From Megalopta genalis (taxonomy: Eukaryota > Arthropoda > Insecta > Hymenoptera > Halictidae), in contig NC_135022.1 in assembly GCF_051020955.1 (NCBI RefSeq), positions 12,512,966 through 12,576,965 of the forward strand: DNA of 64,000 bases. The letters are read 5' to 3'. Both the position numbers and the translations under genes were made by a program. Below are positions 49,701 to 62,301 of this stretch, piece after piece. Under the pieces are notes generated by a model. It did not search any database. It saw only the letters and a program-made list of their open reading frames with translations, and was not told the DNA's origin. The number at the start of each line of letters is the position of its first letter. Position 1 is the first letter of the stretch.

Positions 49701-52700
49701 GTCCGTGGGTCCGCTGACCACGTCGTCGGTCTGCTTCTCGTCGAAGTCCACTGTTTTGGTGGCCGCGTACTCCGCGTGTCTGTGCCCTTCGTCGGTGTCC
49801 TCGTCGACCTTGTAAGAAACGCTCTTCTTCGTAGGGAAGTGCACGGCGGACCGTTTCGGTGGAGGGTCCTCTCTGATTCGAGGAGCCTGCGCCTTCACGT
49901 AGCAAGGTGGCGGGGTGGGTGGTCCCGGAGCCGGCGATTTCGATCTTCCTGGCGTGGGCGTCGGAGTTCTGCTAGCCGGCGTGTACGTGTGGCCCTCCAC
50001 CGCGGTCTTCTTTGTGGCTACCAGGTACTTTTGGTAGCTGGGGATGGTGTCCGGCTTCTTCAGTGCGGCGGTGATGCACTTGCTGCTGGGCGTCGGCGGT
50101 CGAGGCGACACCGAGCAGTCTCTCAGCTTGAAGTCTGGCGGCGGAGTCGGCAAAGGTCGAGGCTTCACCGGAGACGGAGGCGGTCCAGGGTCTTTCGCCC
50201 TACCTTCGCCGTAGAGGATGTCGGCCGGCGGAAGATGGCAGCCGCCCCTGTCGCTGTAGAGCGACGGCGTCCCGGGCCGACTTCCCACTTTCCTGTCTTC
50301 CGGTCCGATCTCCCTACTCAGAGGAGTGTAGGGACGCTCTGGAGCGATCATAAGCGCCTGCTGGAACGGCGAGATGGGTCTTGGCTCTATCGGCGGCGGC
50401 TTCGGTTTACATCTGTGATCCAGGTATATAGTCTCTTCCGTGTAAACTTCCTTCACGCTGGTGGACGTGCTGGCAGGCGTGAAGGGTCGGTCGGGCGCGG
50501 TGGTCAGCGCGTTCACCATCTCGGATTTCCACTCCTTCGGCGTGGAGTTCTGGATGGCGGAATGGGGAATCGGTTTCGGGCCGGTGTCGGTCTGCTTCAC
50601 GAACTGCACGTGCTTCTTGTTCGACTCCATGACTTCCTGCGTCGGCGGATACTTGCTGCACACCTGCTTAGACCTGGACGACTGCTGGTCTCTCAAACTC
50701 TGGTGAACCTCCACCTGCTCCCGCAAGCTCTTCCTGCGCTCGTCTTCGACCTCCTTTCTCCGGACGCGCTCCTGGACCAGAACCTCCTCCGTGATCTCTT
50801 CGTAGGTCTCCTTGACCAGCTTTTTGCGACCCGGCGTGTCGGTCTCCTCCTCCGTGACCCTCTCCTCGCGCACCACTGTTCTTCCAAGAGGCTGTTCCCG
50901 AACCTCTTCGACCACTTCCTCATCGAAGGTGACGTGTTTGCTGCTTCGTTCCTCCTCCTCCTCCTGCCTTCTACGCTCTTCCTCCTCGCGTCTTCGCCTC
51001 TGCTCCTCCTCCTCTCGCTTCTTTCTCTCCTCTTCCTCCTGCTTTCTCCTTTCCTCCTCCTCCTCCTCTCTCTTTCTCTCCTCCTCCTCCTGCTTGGCCT
51101 TCTCGAGCATCTGCGTCACGTCCACCGCGGTCGTGACCACCTCCTTGGACTCGACCACCGTCTTTTCTTCGGTTCCTTTCGATTCTTTCTCGACGTGGGT
51201 CGCGGTGGTTCTCGTGTAGCTCTCCTCGGTGTCCTCGATCATGGGGGTGGAAGGTCTTGCCGGCGACGGGATCTTCTCTATGGTCTTCTCGAAGGTCATC
51301 GTCTTCTTCACGTGCATCCCGTCGACGTCCTCCTCCGAGGTCTCGGTGACGAAGTCGTGCTCCCCGCCGACGCCTCCTTCGTCCTCGCCAGCGATTTCGT
51401 CCGCTGGTCTAAGATCGGTGGTCTCCTGGTCGATCTCGGTGATCTCCTCCTTGGCTTCCTCCTGCTTGATCGCCGGCGGCGTCGGCAGGGGCGGCTTTTG
51501 GCAGATGGTTTGCTCCCTGCGGCAGACTTTCGAGGTGTAAGAGCGATGCTCCTCGCGGAACGGCTGGTTCCTCTCGCATATTCGCTCGCGCTGGCAAATC
51601 TCCTTCTGGTGGAACTGCTTGCAGACCTTGGGCGGCTCGGCCCCGTAGCTCTGCTCGTAGAGGTTGCCGCCGCTTGTCACGGTAGCCGTCCAAGGCTTCG
51701 GAATCGGCTGGACGATCCTCGTGGGCGTCAACGATCTCCTGACGCTGTCGGTCGAGCTGGGCCTCGAGGTGATCTCGCCTCTGGACTGTCTCTCGGCGGA
51801 GGAGGAGGTCTCCACCAGCTCGACCTTTCTGTAAACTGGCCCCGGGCAGCTGATCCGTTCCATCGGATTGTACTGGAAGCTACCCCAATGCCTGGTCACT
51901 CTCTCGACCTCTTGGTCGGTGCTCTCGGTCCTCTTCTTGTTCAAGGCCCGCTCGCAGGCCTCGATGCAGGCCTTCTTCTCTCTGACCGCCGGTTTACCCC
52001 TTCTGTCGAGGGCGGGATTCGGATCGATGTACAAAGGACTGGCGGTGGGATAGGTGATTTCCTCGATCGGTTTCGGCGGTGGCCAAGAGAGGCTTTTCGA
52101 CTTGACCGAACTCGGTCGGCGCTCGGTCTTGGTCTCCTCCTCGACCAGCTCGTAATAATAGGACTTTTCGTGGGTCTCTGTCGTGTTTTCTGGGATCGGG
52201 CGGTATCACGTGGTCGTTCGACAGGGGACAGGGGGTCGGGGATAAGCGAGCGACGGTGGATACGATCGAAAGCGGGCCGAACATACAACGAACACGAACA
52301 CAGAAACACAGAAAACATTTTTGTAAGGCGTGCAGCGACACGGACGTTTCGACGACAGACAAGACGGGTGTGTTGGGTCGTAGGGGTGAGTTAGAAAGAA
52401 CGAAAAAAAAAACAAAGAAATCAGCCGTGAGTAAGAAGCACATTGAGCGGCTCGTGCCCGCGATCCTAATCTCTATACGCGTCTCTGCTCTCTAGCTTAA
52501 TCTAGACATCTGTCGTCGTGTTTCAGATCGGGGTGGGTCGCGGGCACGTCCAGGGCGCTAAATGAAAAGAAGCGCAACTTAAAAGAAAGAGAGCGATTAA
52601 ACGGTAGTGAACGTCGCGGAGGCAACTGGCTCTGAACGAACGGACAGAAAGCAAACGGAGAAGCGGAAGCTCGTTGACGCATGGTTGGCGGTCGGTTGAC

Positions 52701-55700
52701 GGTCGATTGACGGTCGATCGACGAGCGTTCTTGGCAGTGGCAAGCGTTAACGAGTGAGCAGTCGCACTTCTCGGTGAATCATTGATCATGAAACGCAGGC
52801 TACGGAAATTATGGCCACGAGCCCTCCGAGCGTTTTAGCCATCTCGACGACCCCGAGTTCCCCTCGGAAGCTCCGACGACGCGAGAAATCGAGGGAGGTA
52901 GCGGATTATTTTCATCTGTTTAGCGAACTTTCTGCGGCTCGGTCTGCCGCGATTACACTTCGGAGGAACTTGAAGACGTGTGCGTCGCGTTGTCACATGA
53001 AATTGGAGAAAAGGAACAACATGTATCGAGCGAAGAGCTTGCTCGGCTTGGCTGTCGCTTTATTTCGTAATTCCACTTCAAATCTCTCAACACTCTTCGA
53101 GGAAACACTTGTCGATATGGTTCACGACGTTACCGATCCCGAAACACGTGATTCGGCTTCGACGAATAAATAAGTCACGCTGGAATTACCGGACGGCCGG
53201 AACGGCCGGTTCGCGATCGATCTCTTCCACTAAATAGACGTTCTTCTACGCAGAAAATAGGATACTTTTGATCGAAGTACTCGCTCGTTAAAGGTTCGAC
53301 TTGTAATATATCTGATATAACGATGGATAGACGAACGAACGAACGAGCGAACGAACGATTGAACGAACAAACGAACGAAAGAATGAATGAATGAATGAAA
53401 TATGGAATCGGTCGTTTCGACCAGTCGAGTAATCCTGGCGTCGAGGAACTCTGAGAACGTTTCAGGAGTCGTCGCTCACCGAATCACGATGTTCGAGACA
53501 GCGCGAGGGGAGATCGTGAACGTTGAATATAATAATTGTCATATATAGATATAATCGGATATCGTTCGATTCGGCTGTCAGCACAAGGACGACGACGACG
53601 GCGCAGTCGAGAGCTACCGATTCATGCGAACGTGAGGGAGAAAGGTCTGGGTTTCGGGTTGAAAGATGGACCGGCTGAAAAAAGATAAGAAAAGAAAAAA
53701 TTATGCCCAGGAAAGGTAATGCTTTTGGCTGATCGAAGCACGTATTCGATTCCCATGTCTGTGCTTATATGCGTGCGAGATCGTTTTAACGTTGCGCGCG
53801 TGGTTTCAGATGTTCGTGAAATGAAACGGGGGAAAGAAAGATAACATGCTCTCGTTACTCGAAGAAGAGAAAGAGGAACACACCGAGAGGTGAGGAGAAC
53901 AAAATACAAACACGCGGGTATATTTTTGTACTCGACGTGTCCTCTCTGCGGTTACGTAAGCTCTCGATGCGGACCCGATTCATTAATTCGCTATCCGGGT
54001 CTCGACCGAATCGTTCCAATTTCGTTTCGATCGGTCCGCATCATCGTTGCTCGATACGTCCGCGGAGTATAAATAATCATCGTCGAAGCGTGCATCACCG
54101 TTTCCCCGATTCGCTATGCGATCGTGATCGAGAATGATGAGAATGGCATGCGAATATATGTGTGTCTCGCAGCTCTCGGAACCCGCCGTCGACACGTCGC
54201 GAGGATCGACGACCGGATGCGAGTGGCAAGTTCGACAAGAGAGCTTTGCGAACTTGGAGTAAACGCGCGCGCGCCGGCTGATCTGCGATCTACGATCGAA
54301 AAGAATCGTCCCCGTTGGATCGCGTGGGCGCACCGTGAAACGGGAACGAGATCGATGACGAAGGGAGGTGCGAGTTGATGAAAAGAAAAAAAGTATGCGA
54401 GGACGCAAGCCAAATGGAGCATGATATTAGCCAAAGCTCGAAACTCGGTCAACAGGCTCGTATCTATTCGCCATACCTGTGAAGGGTGCGCTTTTTGGCT
54501 TTGCCAGGGCGGAGATCAGACCTATTTGCAACAATCGAAGAGCAAAGTGAGGCCAAGGATAATAGACTGGTTCGCCGTCAGGATTATACGCGATCGAGCG
54601 GAGATCGTTCCTCTAGATACCACGAAAAACTCATGCTCTCCGCTTGTCGTCGGCACGCGGATTTATACGGCCCCGCGATTTCCTGCTCTTCTACTTCCCG
54701 GCGACCGGGAACCGAGAACCGCGAACCGCGAAACCGTGAACCGCGAGCCGAGAAGACACTGGCGTGCCTGTCGTAATTATCCCGGTGATTGGTCGTCGCA
54801 TCGCGTCGCGACAAGGAATTTCGTGCATGCCCCAAACGAGGTCTGAGCACCTGGTACTTCGGCGTTTGTTCTACGAGCCTTTTAAACTAGATCTCGCGTG
54901 TACCAATGGAAATTCTCTCCTACGGTTCAATTCTCACTACCTCACAACCTTTCGGGTACGAGTCCTGCCCGATCGATTGCCATCAATTCGGCGGATACCG
55001 TAGGATGAAAACTCCGGGTCGCTTTTGCAGTCTTGCTTCTCTGGCGTTTGAGAGCCCTGCTCGGATCCCCGACGAAGGGGTCAACGAGGTTGCATAAGAC
55101 GATCGCAAATTATGTAACGCCGATTGCGCGGATGGGAGAGGCGATTTTTTCCGCGTCCGATCTCGACACCGAAATTCGCGCGGTCTGCTCGCGGGATAAT
55201 TCCGCGGGATTCTCCGCGCGTTGGCGGATCGTTATCCTCCACGTAGAGGCGAACTTACCAGTCACGGTCTGACTCTGAGGTCGCGGCAGAGTGCTGCTCC
55301 CCGAGTTGATCAGCGGAGGAGGCGACGACAGGTTCGACGGCAGAGTGCTCGATCCTCCGAACGGCTTCGGACCAATCAGGTTGTTCGAGGCTGGCGCCTG
55401 TGTGCGGTACAAAATACTTGGTTATTCTCCGTGTTGCGTGTCCCGTTAGGCCTGACGAGACCGTCGAAGGCAAAAAAAGTAAAGAAAGGTAGAACGCATA
55501 CTGCGTGCATCGCATTCCGACAATGAGAAAAACACAGACACAAACGCGAGTTCGTTAAGCGGTCGGCCCGAAGAGACGACGAGACTAGGCGCCCGCTCGC
55601 TCGCTCGCTCGCTCCGCTGCCTTGGACATGCTCGAATTTCACTGACACCACCGGGATCTCGAGTTCCGTGCACTCGTTCGGATTATCCGGCAATAATGGT

Positions 55701-58700
55701 CCGCCGATCGGACGAGGCTCGCGAATTCGGGATTGCGGAGGACGCGACCGAGGCAGGCGAGATTCAACGTACTTTTCCGGAGAACATAGTCTGGTGTTCA
55801 AATCAGCGGGACCGCGGTGCGCGCGATTATCATCGGATCGGTAAGGACGTACCTTACGGAGTGTAAGGTTTCGAGTTGCGAGAGGCTTAAGACGGGCCGG
55901 GCTGGGCCGCGTTGGGACATTACCTGGACTGATCGGAAACTGGGTGGTTCGACGGGCGATGTGCCAAGGCGGGTGGGCTGCAATGCATAAAACGACAGAA
56001 CGATGTCACGTGGCGGTGGCAATTAAAAAGGGGGAGAGATTCGGGGAGAAGCCGACCGCGCCGGCAACACGCACGCTCCCGATCGCGCCAGGCTAATTAG
56101 TCACCGGTTCGAAAAATAGGATGACAAAGACGAACCAACGATCAAGATTGCCAGCCGATGGACCGATTTCTCCGACGAGTCAACGAGGAGGAAGTCCGCG
56201 GATCCGAAGGACGAACCGGTCGAATATCATAACGATGACACCGATTCATTCGCCGCCTGTCGCAACTTTTTCCTCCCTTCTCGTTTCCTGCGTCTTTCTC
56301 TTTCTCTCTATCATTCACTCATTCTCTCTTTCATTCTATCTTTCACTCACTCTCTCTCTCTCTCTATCCATCTATCTGGCTGTTTATCGGTTTAGCTCGC
56401 GTTCTCGTTACGATACGTGTCCGAACGAGATTAAATCCCTGTCAATCTTGCTCGTCGCGTATCAATTGGCCAACCGGTCGACCGGACACGTAAGCGCGAC
56501 TGCTATGCGACATGGAAAATCGACGGCAACGCGAATTCGATTCGGTTCGAAGGTTCGTAGGTTTACAACGGGTTCAGCCAACCTCTGTGCAACCGGTCTG
56601 TATGGTGATCGTGCTCGTAAACGTTTTCGATTCCCAGTGGCACTCGCCGTTCGTGATGCAGCCGTTCCTATTCGGGGACGATACTTGAAGATTCGGGGAT
56701 CCGTAATCTGGACTCGAGCGATTGTAAGCCTGGAAAAGCGATTAGTGCAAAGCGGAGGCCACACACGAGTTAAGGCTGCTCATCTTAGCAATCTCTCCCT
56801 CCCTCCCTCTCTCTCTCTCTCATTCTCTCCCTGCGATTCCGGTTCTTATTCGTCCCGCAAAACGTAGCGTCAGCGTTTCAGGATTAAACATCGCGTGAGT
56901 ACACATCAGCTTCCGTTACTAATTCTTCAAAATCTGAGTGTATGCTTGGCCGAAAGGTGTTCGCACGGCGTGCTAATTATAAGGAGCTATTACCGACGCG
57001 CATTACATAATATTTACACCACTGTTCAAGGTGAAGATTATGCAAGCCATTCGATAATTTCCTCGCCGTACAAAGTTCAGGAGTTCCATCGAAAGCAGCC
57101 AATTGGCACTCGGAAATCGAAAGCTCGAATCGAAATAGTACCGCGGCTCGAATGAAATTTTTGTACAGTGGCTCCGGAAAGTCTCGCTGGGGCGACTAAA
57201 GAAATCGTACGTCAAAGTTCAAGGAATGTGCGTTAGAGTCGATCACAAAAAAAAAATAAAAAGGAAGAATGGTCGAACGTATTTGCGGAGATTGCGAGTT
57301 TCCAGTCGAAAATTGGAGACTTTCCAAAGCCAGTGGAATGTAGCAAATGTGATTTTCAGGCAGGGGCAACGCAAAGCGATACTCTCTATGCTGAACACGA
57401 CGAAAGCAGAGTCGAAGTTAGTACTGTTTGGAGGATACTCACAGAGAATGGCAGCGGCGAGGACGCGTGGTTGCTCAGGGGTGGAGAGAGCGGCGCGTTC
57501 GCCAATGCAGCGGAAATCGTGCTGGCAGGAGCCCTTCCGCCTCTGGAAATTTCATTGGATTTTTATTGGCGGTTGTCACGCGTTATTCCCATCGGTTCTC
57601 GCGCTCGCGCAATCCGTTCCGTTCCATTCCCGTGGAATTTCCGGTAAGTCTTTAATTGCCGGCTTAACGGCTCGCCTACGTTCGCCACGGTTTGCTTATC
57701 TTCGTTAGTGTTTCAAACGGGATTATTGTTTCAGGCGTAGGAGCAACGAGGGCTCGAATACTCACGGCGGCACGGTGATTGGAACCATGCCAGCAGGTGC
57801 GTTTTGCCTGGCGACCAGCTTCGCGTGAATGTCGCAGTACAATTTGTTGTTGATGTTGTAGTAGCCGACGTTCTTCAGGGAGGTGCCGCAGGTCGAGCAT
57901 TTGAAGCACTCCACGTGCAGGTTCTTCTCCTTGATCCTAACGAAGACACCCCTGCGGAAAAAAGGCGGATCGTTTCAGTCCCTTCGCTCGCTGTTGCTTT
58001 CCCGACAAGTGGACAGAGTGTCATGAGTTTTCGTCCTATTCGATGATAGCGGATAGAAGAACTCTCGCCACCTCGACGACGGAGGCCGAGAACGCTACTT
58101 TGGTGTGGATGTACGTGAAACGGTGGTGTGTAATGCATCGCTCCCGTCGGAAGAGGTTCGATCGACAAGAACAAGCGCGAAAGATTTAAGTAGCGTCGCG
58201 TAGAATAAACGCTTTTCGACGATCGAACGACGAGGACGGTTGCCAAAACGCTTGAAGACGGGCAAATTCTTCCACGGACCGCTGCCAAATTTTTCTCACT
58301 GTTACAGGCGCTTGACTTGTTCGATCGAACACTTTTCTCCGAGAGCGTAGGCACAGTTCGATCTGGTCGAAACAAAATCCCTTCGGACAAAATCCCAACG
58401 CCGATGAGCGAACGAATGTCTCCCGAGCGAAAAAATCTGATCTCCGCGGTGAAAAACCGGTGTGAAAATACAGTGTCCGGGGAAAAAAATACAAAAAGCA
58501 TCACATCGACATATCAAAACGACAAAAAAATGGTACTGGAAAACAGTGGAAAAAGTCAAAAATTCACAACACCGAAAGCATGTTCTACGTTGCTCTCGCG
58601 AGAGCATGTTCGACGATTACCACACCGAATGATGTTGAAGAATTGCGATCGAGATGGAAGAATGAAAAGATTGAAGACATAGAGAAAGAGAGAGAGAAAG

Positions 58701-60684
58701 AAAGTGAGAGAGAGTGATAGAGAGAGACAGAAAGGAAGAGAAAGATATCGTGAGAGAAAGAAGGGGAGAGTGAGAAAATGTGTAGAGAATGAGAGAACGT
58801 CTCGCGAGATGAGAGGCGAGAGAAGCTTGCACCAGTGCGAGTGCGAGTGCGAGTGCGAGTGATCGGCGCACGGCTCCCTGAGGATGATGGAAATCCAGTC
58901 AGATGATGGGGAGCCGTCCTTCACCGACGAAGCGATACCGACGACAGAGGCGACAGAGAGGGTTGGTGCTTCGACGCAAACACAGAGCAGGAAAACCGTG
59001 CAACACGCGTAGAAAGATAGCACATCGGCAATCCCCCTTCTCGATCGACAGAGCACACCTGACACCGGCTCGGTCGATCGATCTACGGTCGCTCGATGAA
59101 GGGGTATGCGTGGTGCGGACGTTTTCGTCTCGATCAAAGCGTTCGACGAATGATACCAGGCGATTCTACGACAATCGAGCCACGATTCCGCGTTCGTACT
59201 GTTTCTCGCTGGGAACGAGATCCGTGACTCGTCAATCAGTTTATCATCTACATCCTCCGGACGATAAATTCAACCCTTATCACTTCAATTCTGCGGCAAT
59301 TCAACTTATTGTTGTTAAGTAAGTGGATTATGTTATTTGAACGTACGGCTACATCTGCTGTCCAGATGACTTTTATACCAGATCTATAATGCGCCACGGG
59401 CGTTAAAATCACCTACAAAACGCAATGATTTGGAGTTTCAGAGAGTTGGTTTAGTGATGCTGCAGGTTCAGCAGAGATCAAATTGTGGCTATTCGGTAAA
59501 TGCTCGTTCCACGTCGTTAATTTTACAGGCGTGAATATTTTAATGGGAGAATGGCTTCCAAGTCTCGTCGTAACTCGGATATTTCCAAAGGTGATGTTAT
59601 CGTTCAAATAAATAGCTGCTCCTTCATCGGTCTGTGGCGCGCTAGTTACGTTTTTAACGCTGTCGTTTTTTAAAGTTCGTCTCTCCTAGACAGATCATAT
59701 CTGATTTATCGAGGTGATAAGGGTCGATCGAGCTTTCCGTGGATCGAGATCGCGTTGACGTCTCGGAGTCGCGGGCTCGTTCCCACCCACGCGTCGCAGT
59801 GATCACTCTCAATGATCCGTACGTTCGTTCACGGGACACAGTCTGACAGAAGCGGCGGATAGAAATCGTCGGCAAGCTAACAGATACCCCGATCGATCAA
59901 CGACCGGGCTGGCAAAAAAAAAAGAGACGTGGGGATAGAAGAGGCGATTTCACGTGGAAAATAGTTACACGATCACTCGGTCACAGTTGCTACAACGGAC
60001 GATCGAGCTGTCCGAAGATGGGGAGGAGTCCTGTCGTTGCGGCGCACGTATCCACGAATTTTCATTGGAATTGAAGGCCGGAGTGCCGTGGAGCGCATGG
60101 AATAGAGGCGTGGGTGACCTCGGCGAGGTGGCCCTTCCGCCAACCGCGTGGCTCACCGACGAGTAAAACTCTGTTCTCGGATGAACTACGACATGGAAGT
60201 AGAGAAAACCGATCTGTGACTCGACTGGACACCGGCTACAACTTTTTGATAGACGCGAGCAACCAGCTATCCCCTACGGGTTTGGTCTCTGTCATCTCTC
60301 GTCCTCCGCGTTCGAGGACGTCCCCGGCCGAACCGGATCTTCGGTTCCCATTACGAGTCTTCCGATCCTCGAAGCTTCGGTCGTTCGATTTGCCGGTCCG
60401 GCGGTTTAACGATTTCAGAAAAACAGAGCGTATCACCGAGATCCGATTCGAATGGGAATATCCGCGACGCTAGAGAGGCTCGCCTCGTTGCTCTTCGAGG
60501 AGCCGAAGAAGGAACGCTCCGATTTCCCTGTCTCGTAACTGTCGACGGCTGAAAGAAACGAGGTAACGGCCGAGGACGCGATCCGGCCTCGTCAACTTAC
60601 ACGATGAGCCTCTCGCATTCGGCACAAATGTTCTGTCCAGGCGGCAGGCTCGATTGCGGCGTCGAGGGCTGCTGTTGTTGCTGT

Positions 60685-60716
<32 letters not shown>

Positions 60717-62301
60717 GTACTGCTTGGTTTCCGGCGAGGATACCGGCCTCAGTCCTGCCAGGGCCGGCGACGACGGCGTAATCACGCCGCTCTGTGCAGT
60801 GGGCTCCGCTATTTCGCAAAGAAGTTATCGTACCGAAAAGACCGGCGTCTTTCGAGCCAGCTGATCCACGGAAAAAATCACTGGAGAGCGACCCGTCGTA
60901 CTCTCGTGGCTCGCCGCGTCTCAATTACGATTTCCGGCCGAGAACCGCTCTTCCGTTTCGTTCTCGTCGAGCAACGCTTCCCTTTTAACGCAACCGGCCA
61001 GCGAGGAGAACTCTCCAGTGATTCTTTTGACTGCGTCTACGCGAAACACTGTACTACCGTAACGCGATACAAAGATGCCTCGATTGCTGTCGCGTTTCGC
61101 CATTCTCCGCGAGCCTTCGAGACTCGCGAAAACTCTGCGACAGTTATCGAGGCAAGACTGGAGCAAGTGGATGATGTATGCGATTACTAACCAGGCTCCG
61201 GTGTCTTTGGTTCCTTGTCCGCTTCCTGGACCATCTTGAATACCTCGCTGTTCTCGGCGTTGTAATTCTTCTCGTTCTTTTTGAAGTTCACCCTGAAAAC
61301 GATAGAGAACGTCAGTTTAACCCGGGGGATATTTCTTTCCAGGTGGTCGCTGAACAGCACAATTTTACCCGAGGACACCACCGGCCAGGACCTCAGCCTG
61401 CGCGGAGAGCGTCTCCGCGATGGTTTCCTCGCTGTAGATCCCCACAGGACTGTTGTATTGTTTGTTCACGATGGACTTGATGGAGTCGCCGGTTCCGTTC
61501 AACTGCAACACGAGCGACCGATTACCTTCTCGGGGCTACGTTCATTTGGTCTATCGGGTGAGCGTAAAAGCGACAGGTTCTTATTGAATTATGCGTAGCC
61601 ATAAGTAGAAATACTAAGAGGAAAATGTGTCGCAGGTAGGCTACAAAGAGAAAGAGAGAGAAGGAGAGAGAGAGAGAGAAGGAGAGAGAGAGAGGGAGAG
61701 AGAAAGAATTTGGAGCAAGGCTGAGATTCCTCGATTCATTTCGCTAATTGACACTAACGAATGGTTTTGGACTGAAGTTGTGGCCGCTGCCGATGTGCGA
61801 TCCATCCTGTTTCTTCGCTGCCAACGACGTCTTCGTAACTGGAGTAATGTTGCCCATCGAGGTGGGCGACGGCGACGGCATGCTGGAACCCAGAGGCGTC
61901 ACGTGCGGCTTCCATGTGCCTCCACCTCTGTCGGCACGACGGTAAATTCAATATCGCTATAGCCCTTTCTCGTCGATGATCGTCGAGGTACAGGGTCGCG
62001 ATCGTAAATAGAATTTTACGGACTTCGTGGGTCCTAGAGGGTCGCGGCATTAAATGCAATCTCATAGGCTCCGTGGTCGCGCGCGTTCACAATCGTCGTG
62101 GTAAAAGGGCGGAGGCAAAAAAAAGGGAAGAATGTTAATGGCAGTCTACCTTTGTACGGTGATCTCGAAATTGTTGCCGGCTCTGACGATCACGTCCTGC
62201 GCGTCCTTGTGCCTCAGATTGTACATTTCGGTGCTGTTCACCCTGATTACTGCGTCGCCGGCCTTCAAGCCAGCTGCTTCCGCCGGTGAGCCGCTATTCA
62301 C
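46764..62301 (-). CDS. Zasp52: PDZ and LIM domain protein Zasp52 (5' end outside window)
   Basis: Exons in transcript order: 62301-62150, 61927-61759, 61502-61369, 61292-61192, 60808-60601, 57951-57766, (tentative 55790-55643), 55397-55259, 52189-48415, 47732-47546, 47459-47339, 47240-47125 and 46841-46764. Zasp/Cypher proteins bind alpha-actinin and build the Z-disc and integrin attachment sites of muscle. In order: the C-terminal part of the PDZ domain (NSGSPAEAAGLKAGDAV); a Pro/Ser linker; the ZM motif (QYNSPVGIYSEE); a 16-residue polyQ; LIM1 split between two exons (ICAEC, then HVECFKCSTC and CDIHAK); a long disordered exon; and LIM2-4 (VPLCAHC, APSCNKC, TKCFACG). Phases of all listed exons fit. 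The first PDZ exon must lie beyond 64000. Alternative splicing, known in fly, cannot be judged here. Confidence 0.9.
47733..48414 (-). other. Zasp52 intron within LIM2
   Basis: Intron that splits LIM2. No feature was recognised. Confidence 0.6.
48415..52189 (-). CDS. Zasp52: Zasp52 giant disordered exon
   Basis: A 3775-bp exon with about 1258 codons. It enters in phase from the SQTVT exon as ENTTETHEKSYYYELVEEE and leaves inside LIM2 (VPLCAHCNSYV). Content, approximately: at 51110-50930 an extreme Glu/Arg/Lys run that should form a coiled coil or single alpha helix; at 50550-49900 Pro-rich segments with repeated PDRPFTP / PERPYTP and RPxPTPPP motifs; at 49360-49050 a Cys-rich stretch with recurring PCPDTG, GVCVxPC units; at 48830-48630 Gln/Ser/Cys repeats (QSGSQC, QSGSRC). 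There is no stop codon throughout. Antisense frames across it, including one of 904 codons, are shadows. Confidence 0.85.
52190..55258 (-). other. Zasp52 intron, 3.1 kb
   Basis: CpG-rich intronic DNA with a tetranucleotide repeat at 53331-53400. I saw no exon that I could tie to Zasp, although isoform-specific exons may exist. Confidence 0.5.
53331..53400 (+). repeat. (GAAC/GAAT)n tetranucleotide repeat
   Basis: Seventy bases of imperfect 4-base units: mainly ACGA/GAAC, changing to GAAT at the right end. Confidence 0.85.
55592..55616 (+). repeat. (GCTC)n short tandem repeat
   Basis: About six CGCT units, located just 3' (in Zasp orientation) of the tentative exon at 55643-55790. Confidence 0.75.
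55643..55790 (-). CDS. Zasp52: Tentative Zasp52 linker exon
   Basis: LIM1 exon 57766-57951 ends with two leftover bases, while exon 55259-55397 must be entered in phase 0, so at least one exon of length 3n+1 is needed between them. The segment from CCAG|ACTATG to GTGTCA|GTGAAA is 148 bases, keeps an open frame (LCSPEKYVESRLP ... TELEIPVVS) and joins correctly on both sides. The acceptor has a poor pyrimidine tract. A different exon could fill the gap. Confidence 0.45.
55791..57765 (-). other. Zasp52 intron
   Basis: CpG-rich in the left part and AT-richer near 57000. Short CT-rich patches occur at about 56285-56375 and 56800-56830. No supported exon. Confidence 0.45.
58680..58800 (+). repeat. 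GA-rich low-complexity tract
   Basis: Imperfect (GA)n with GAAA and GTGA variants. Confidence 0.75.
58835..58861 (+). repeat. (GTGCGA)n hexanucleotide repeat
   Basis: Four uninterrupted GTGCGA units plus a partial one, in a Zasp52 intron. Confidence 0.85.
60669..60716 (-). repeat. Coding CAG/CAA repeat (polyglutamine)
   Basis: Sixteen consecutive Gln codons (CAG with four CAA interruptions) in the Zasp52 exon that ends with the first two cysteines of LIM1. The 5' end of the tract has seven pure CAG codons, so length polymorphism is likely. Confidence 0.95.
61645..61708 (+). repeat. (GA)n microsatellite
   Basis: Imperfect GA repeat with AAGG interruptions, in the intron between the FSPKPF exon and the ZM-motif exon of Zasp52. 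Confidence 0.85.

Larger units (their letters stand above)
57952..60600 (-). other. Zasp52 intron splitting LIM1
   Basis: A 2.6 kb intron with a GA-rich tract at about 58680-58800 and a hexanucleotide repeat at 58835-58861. No exon was recognised. Confidence 0.5.

Noticed and set aside
49680..52394. 904-codon plus-strand open frame, Leu/Arg-rich
   Set aside because: It is exactly antisense to the Zasp52 giant exon and is open only because that exon is GC-rich and Glu/Pro/Ser-rich; no domain or start context.
56121..56867. 248-codon plus-strand frame with Leu/Ser-rich segment
   Set aside because: Built on CT-rich low-complexity DNA inside a Zasp52 intron on the opposite strand; not homologous to anything I recognise.
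61627..61962. 111-codon plus-strand frame with an E/R-rich start
   Set aside because: Begins in the GA microsatellite and then runs antisense to a Zasp52 exon.
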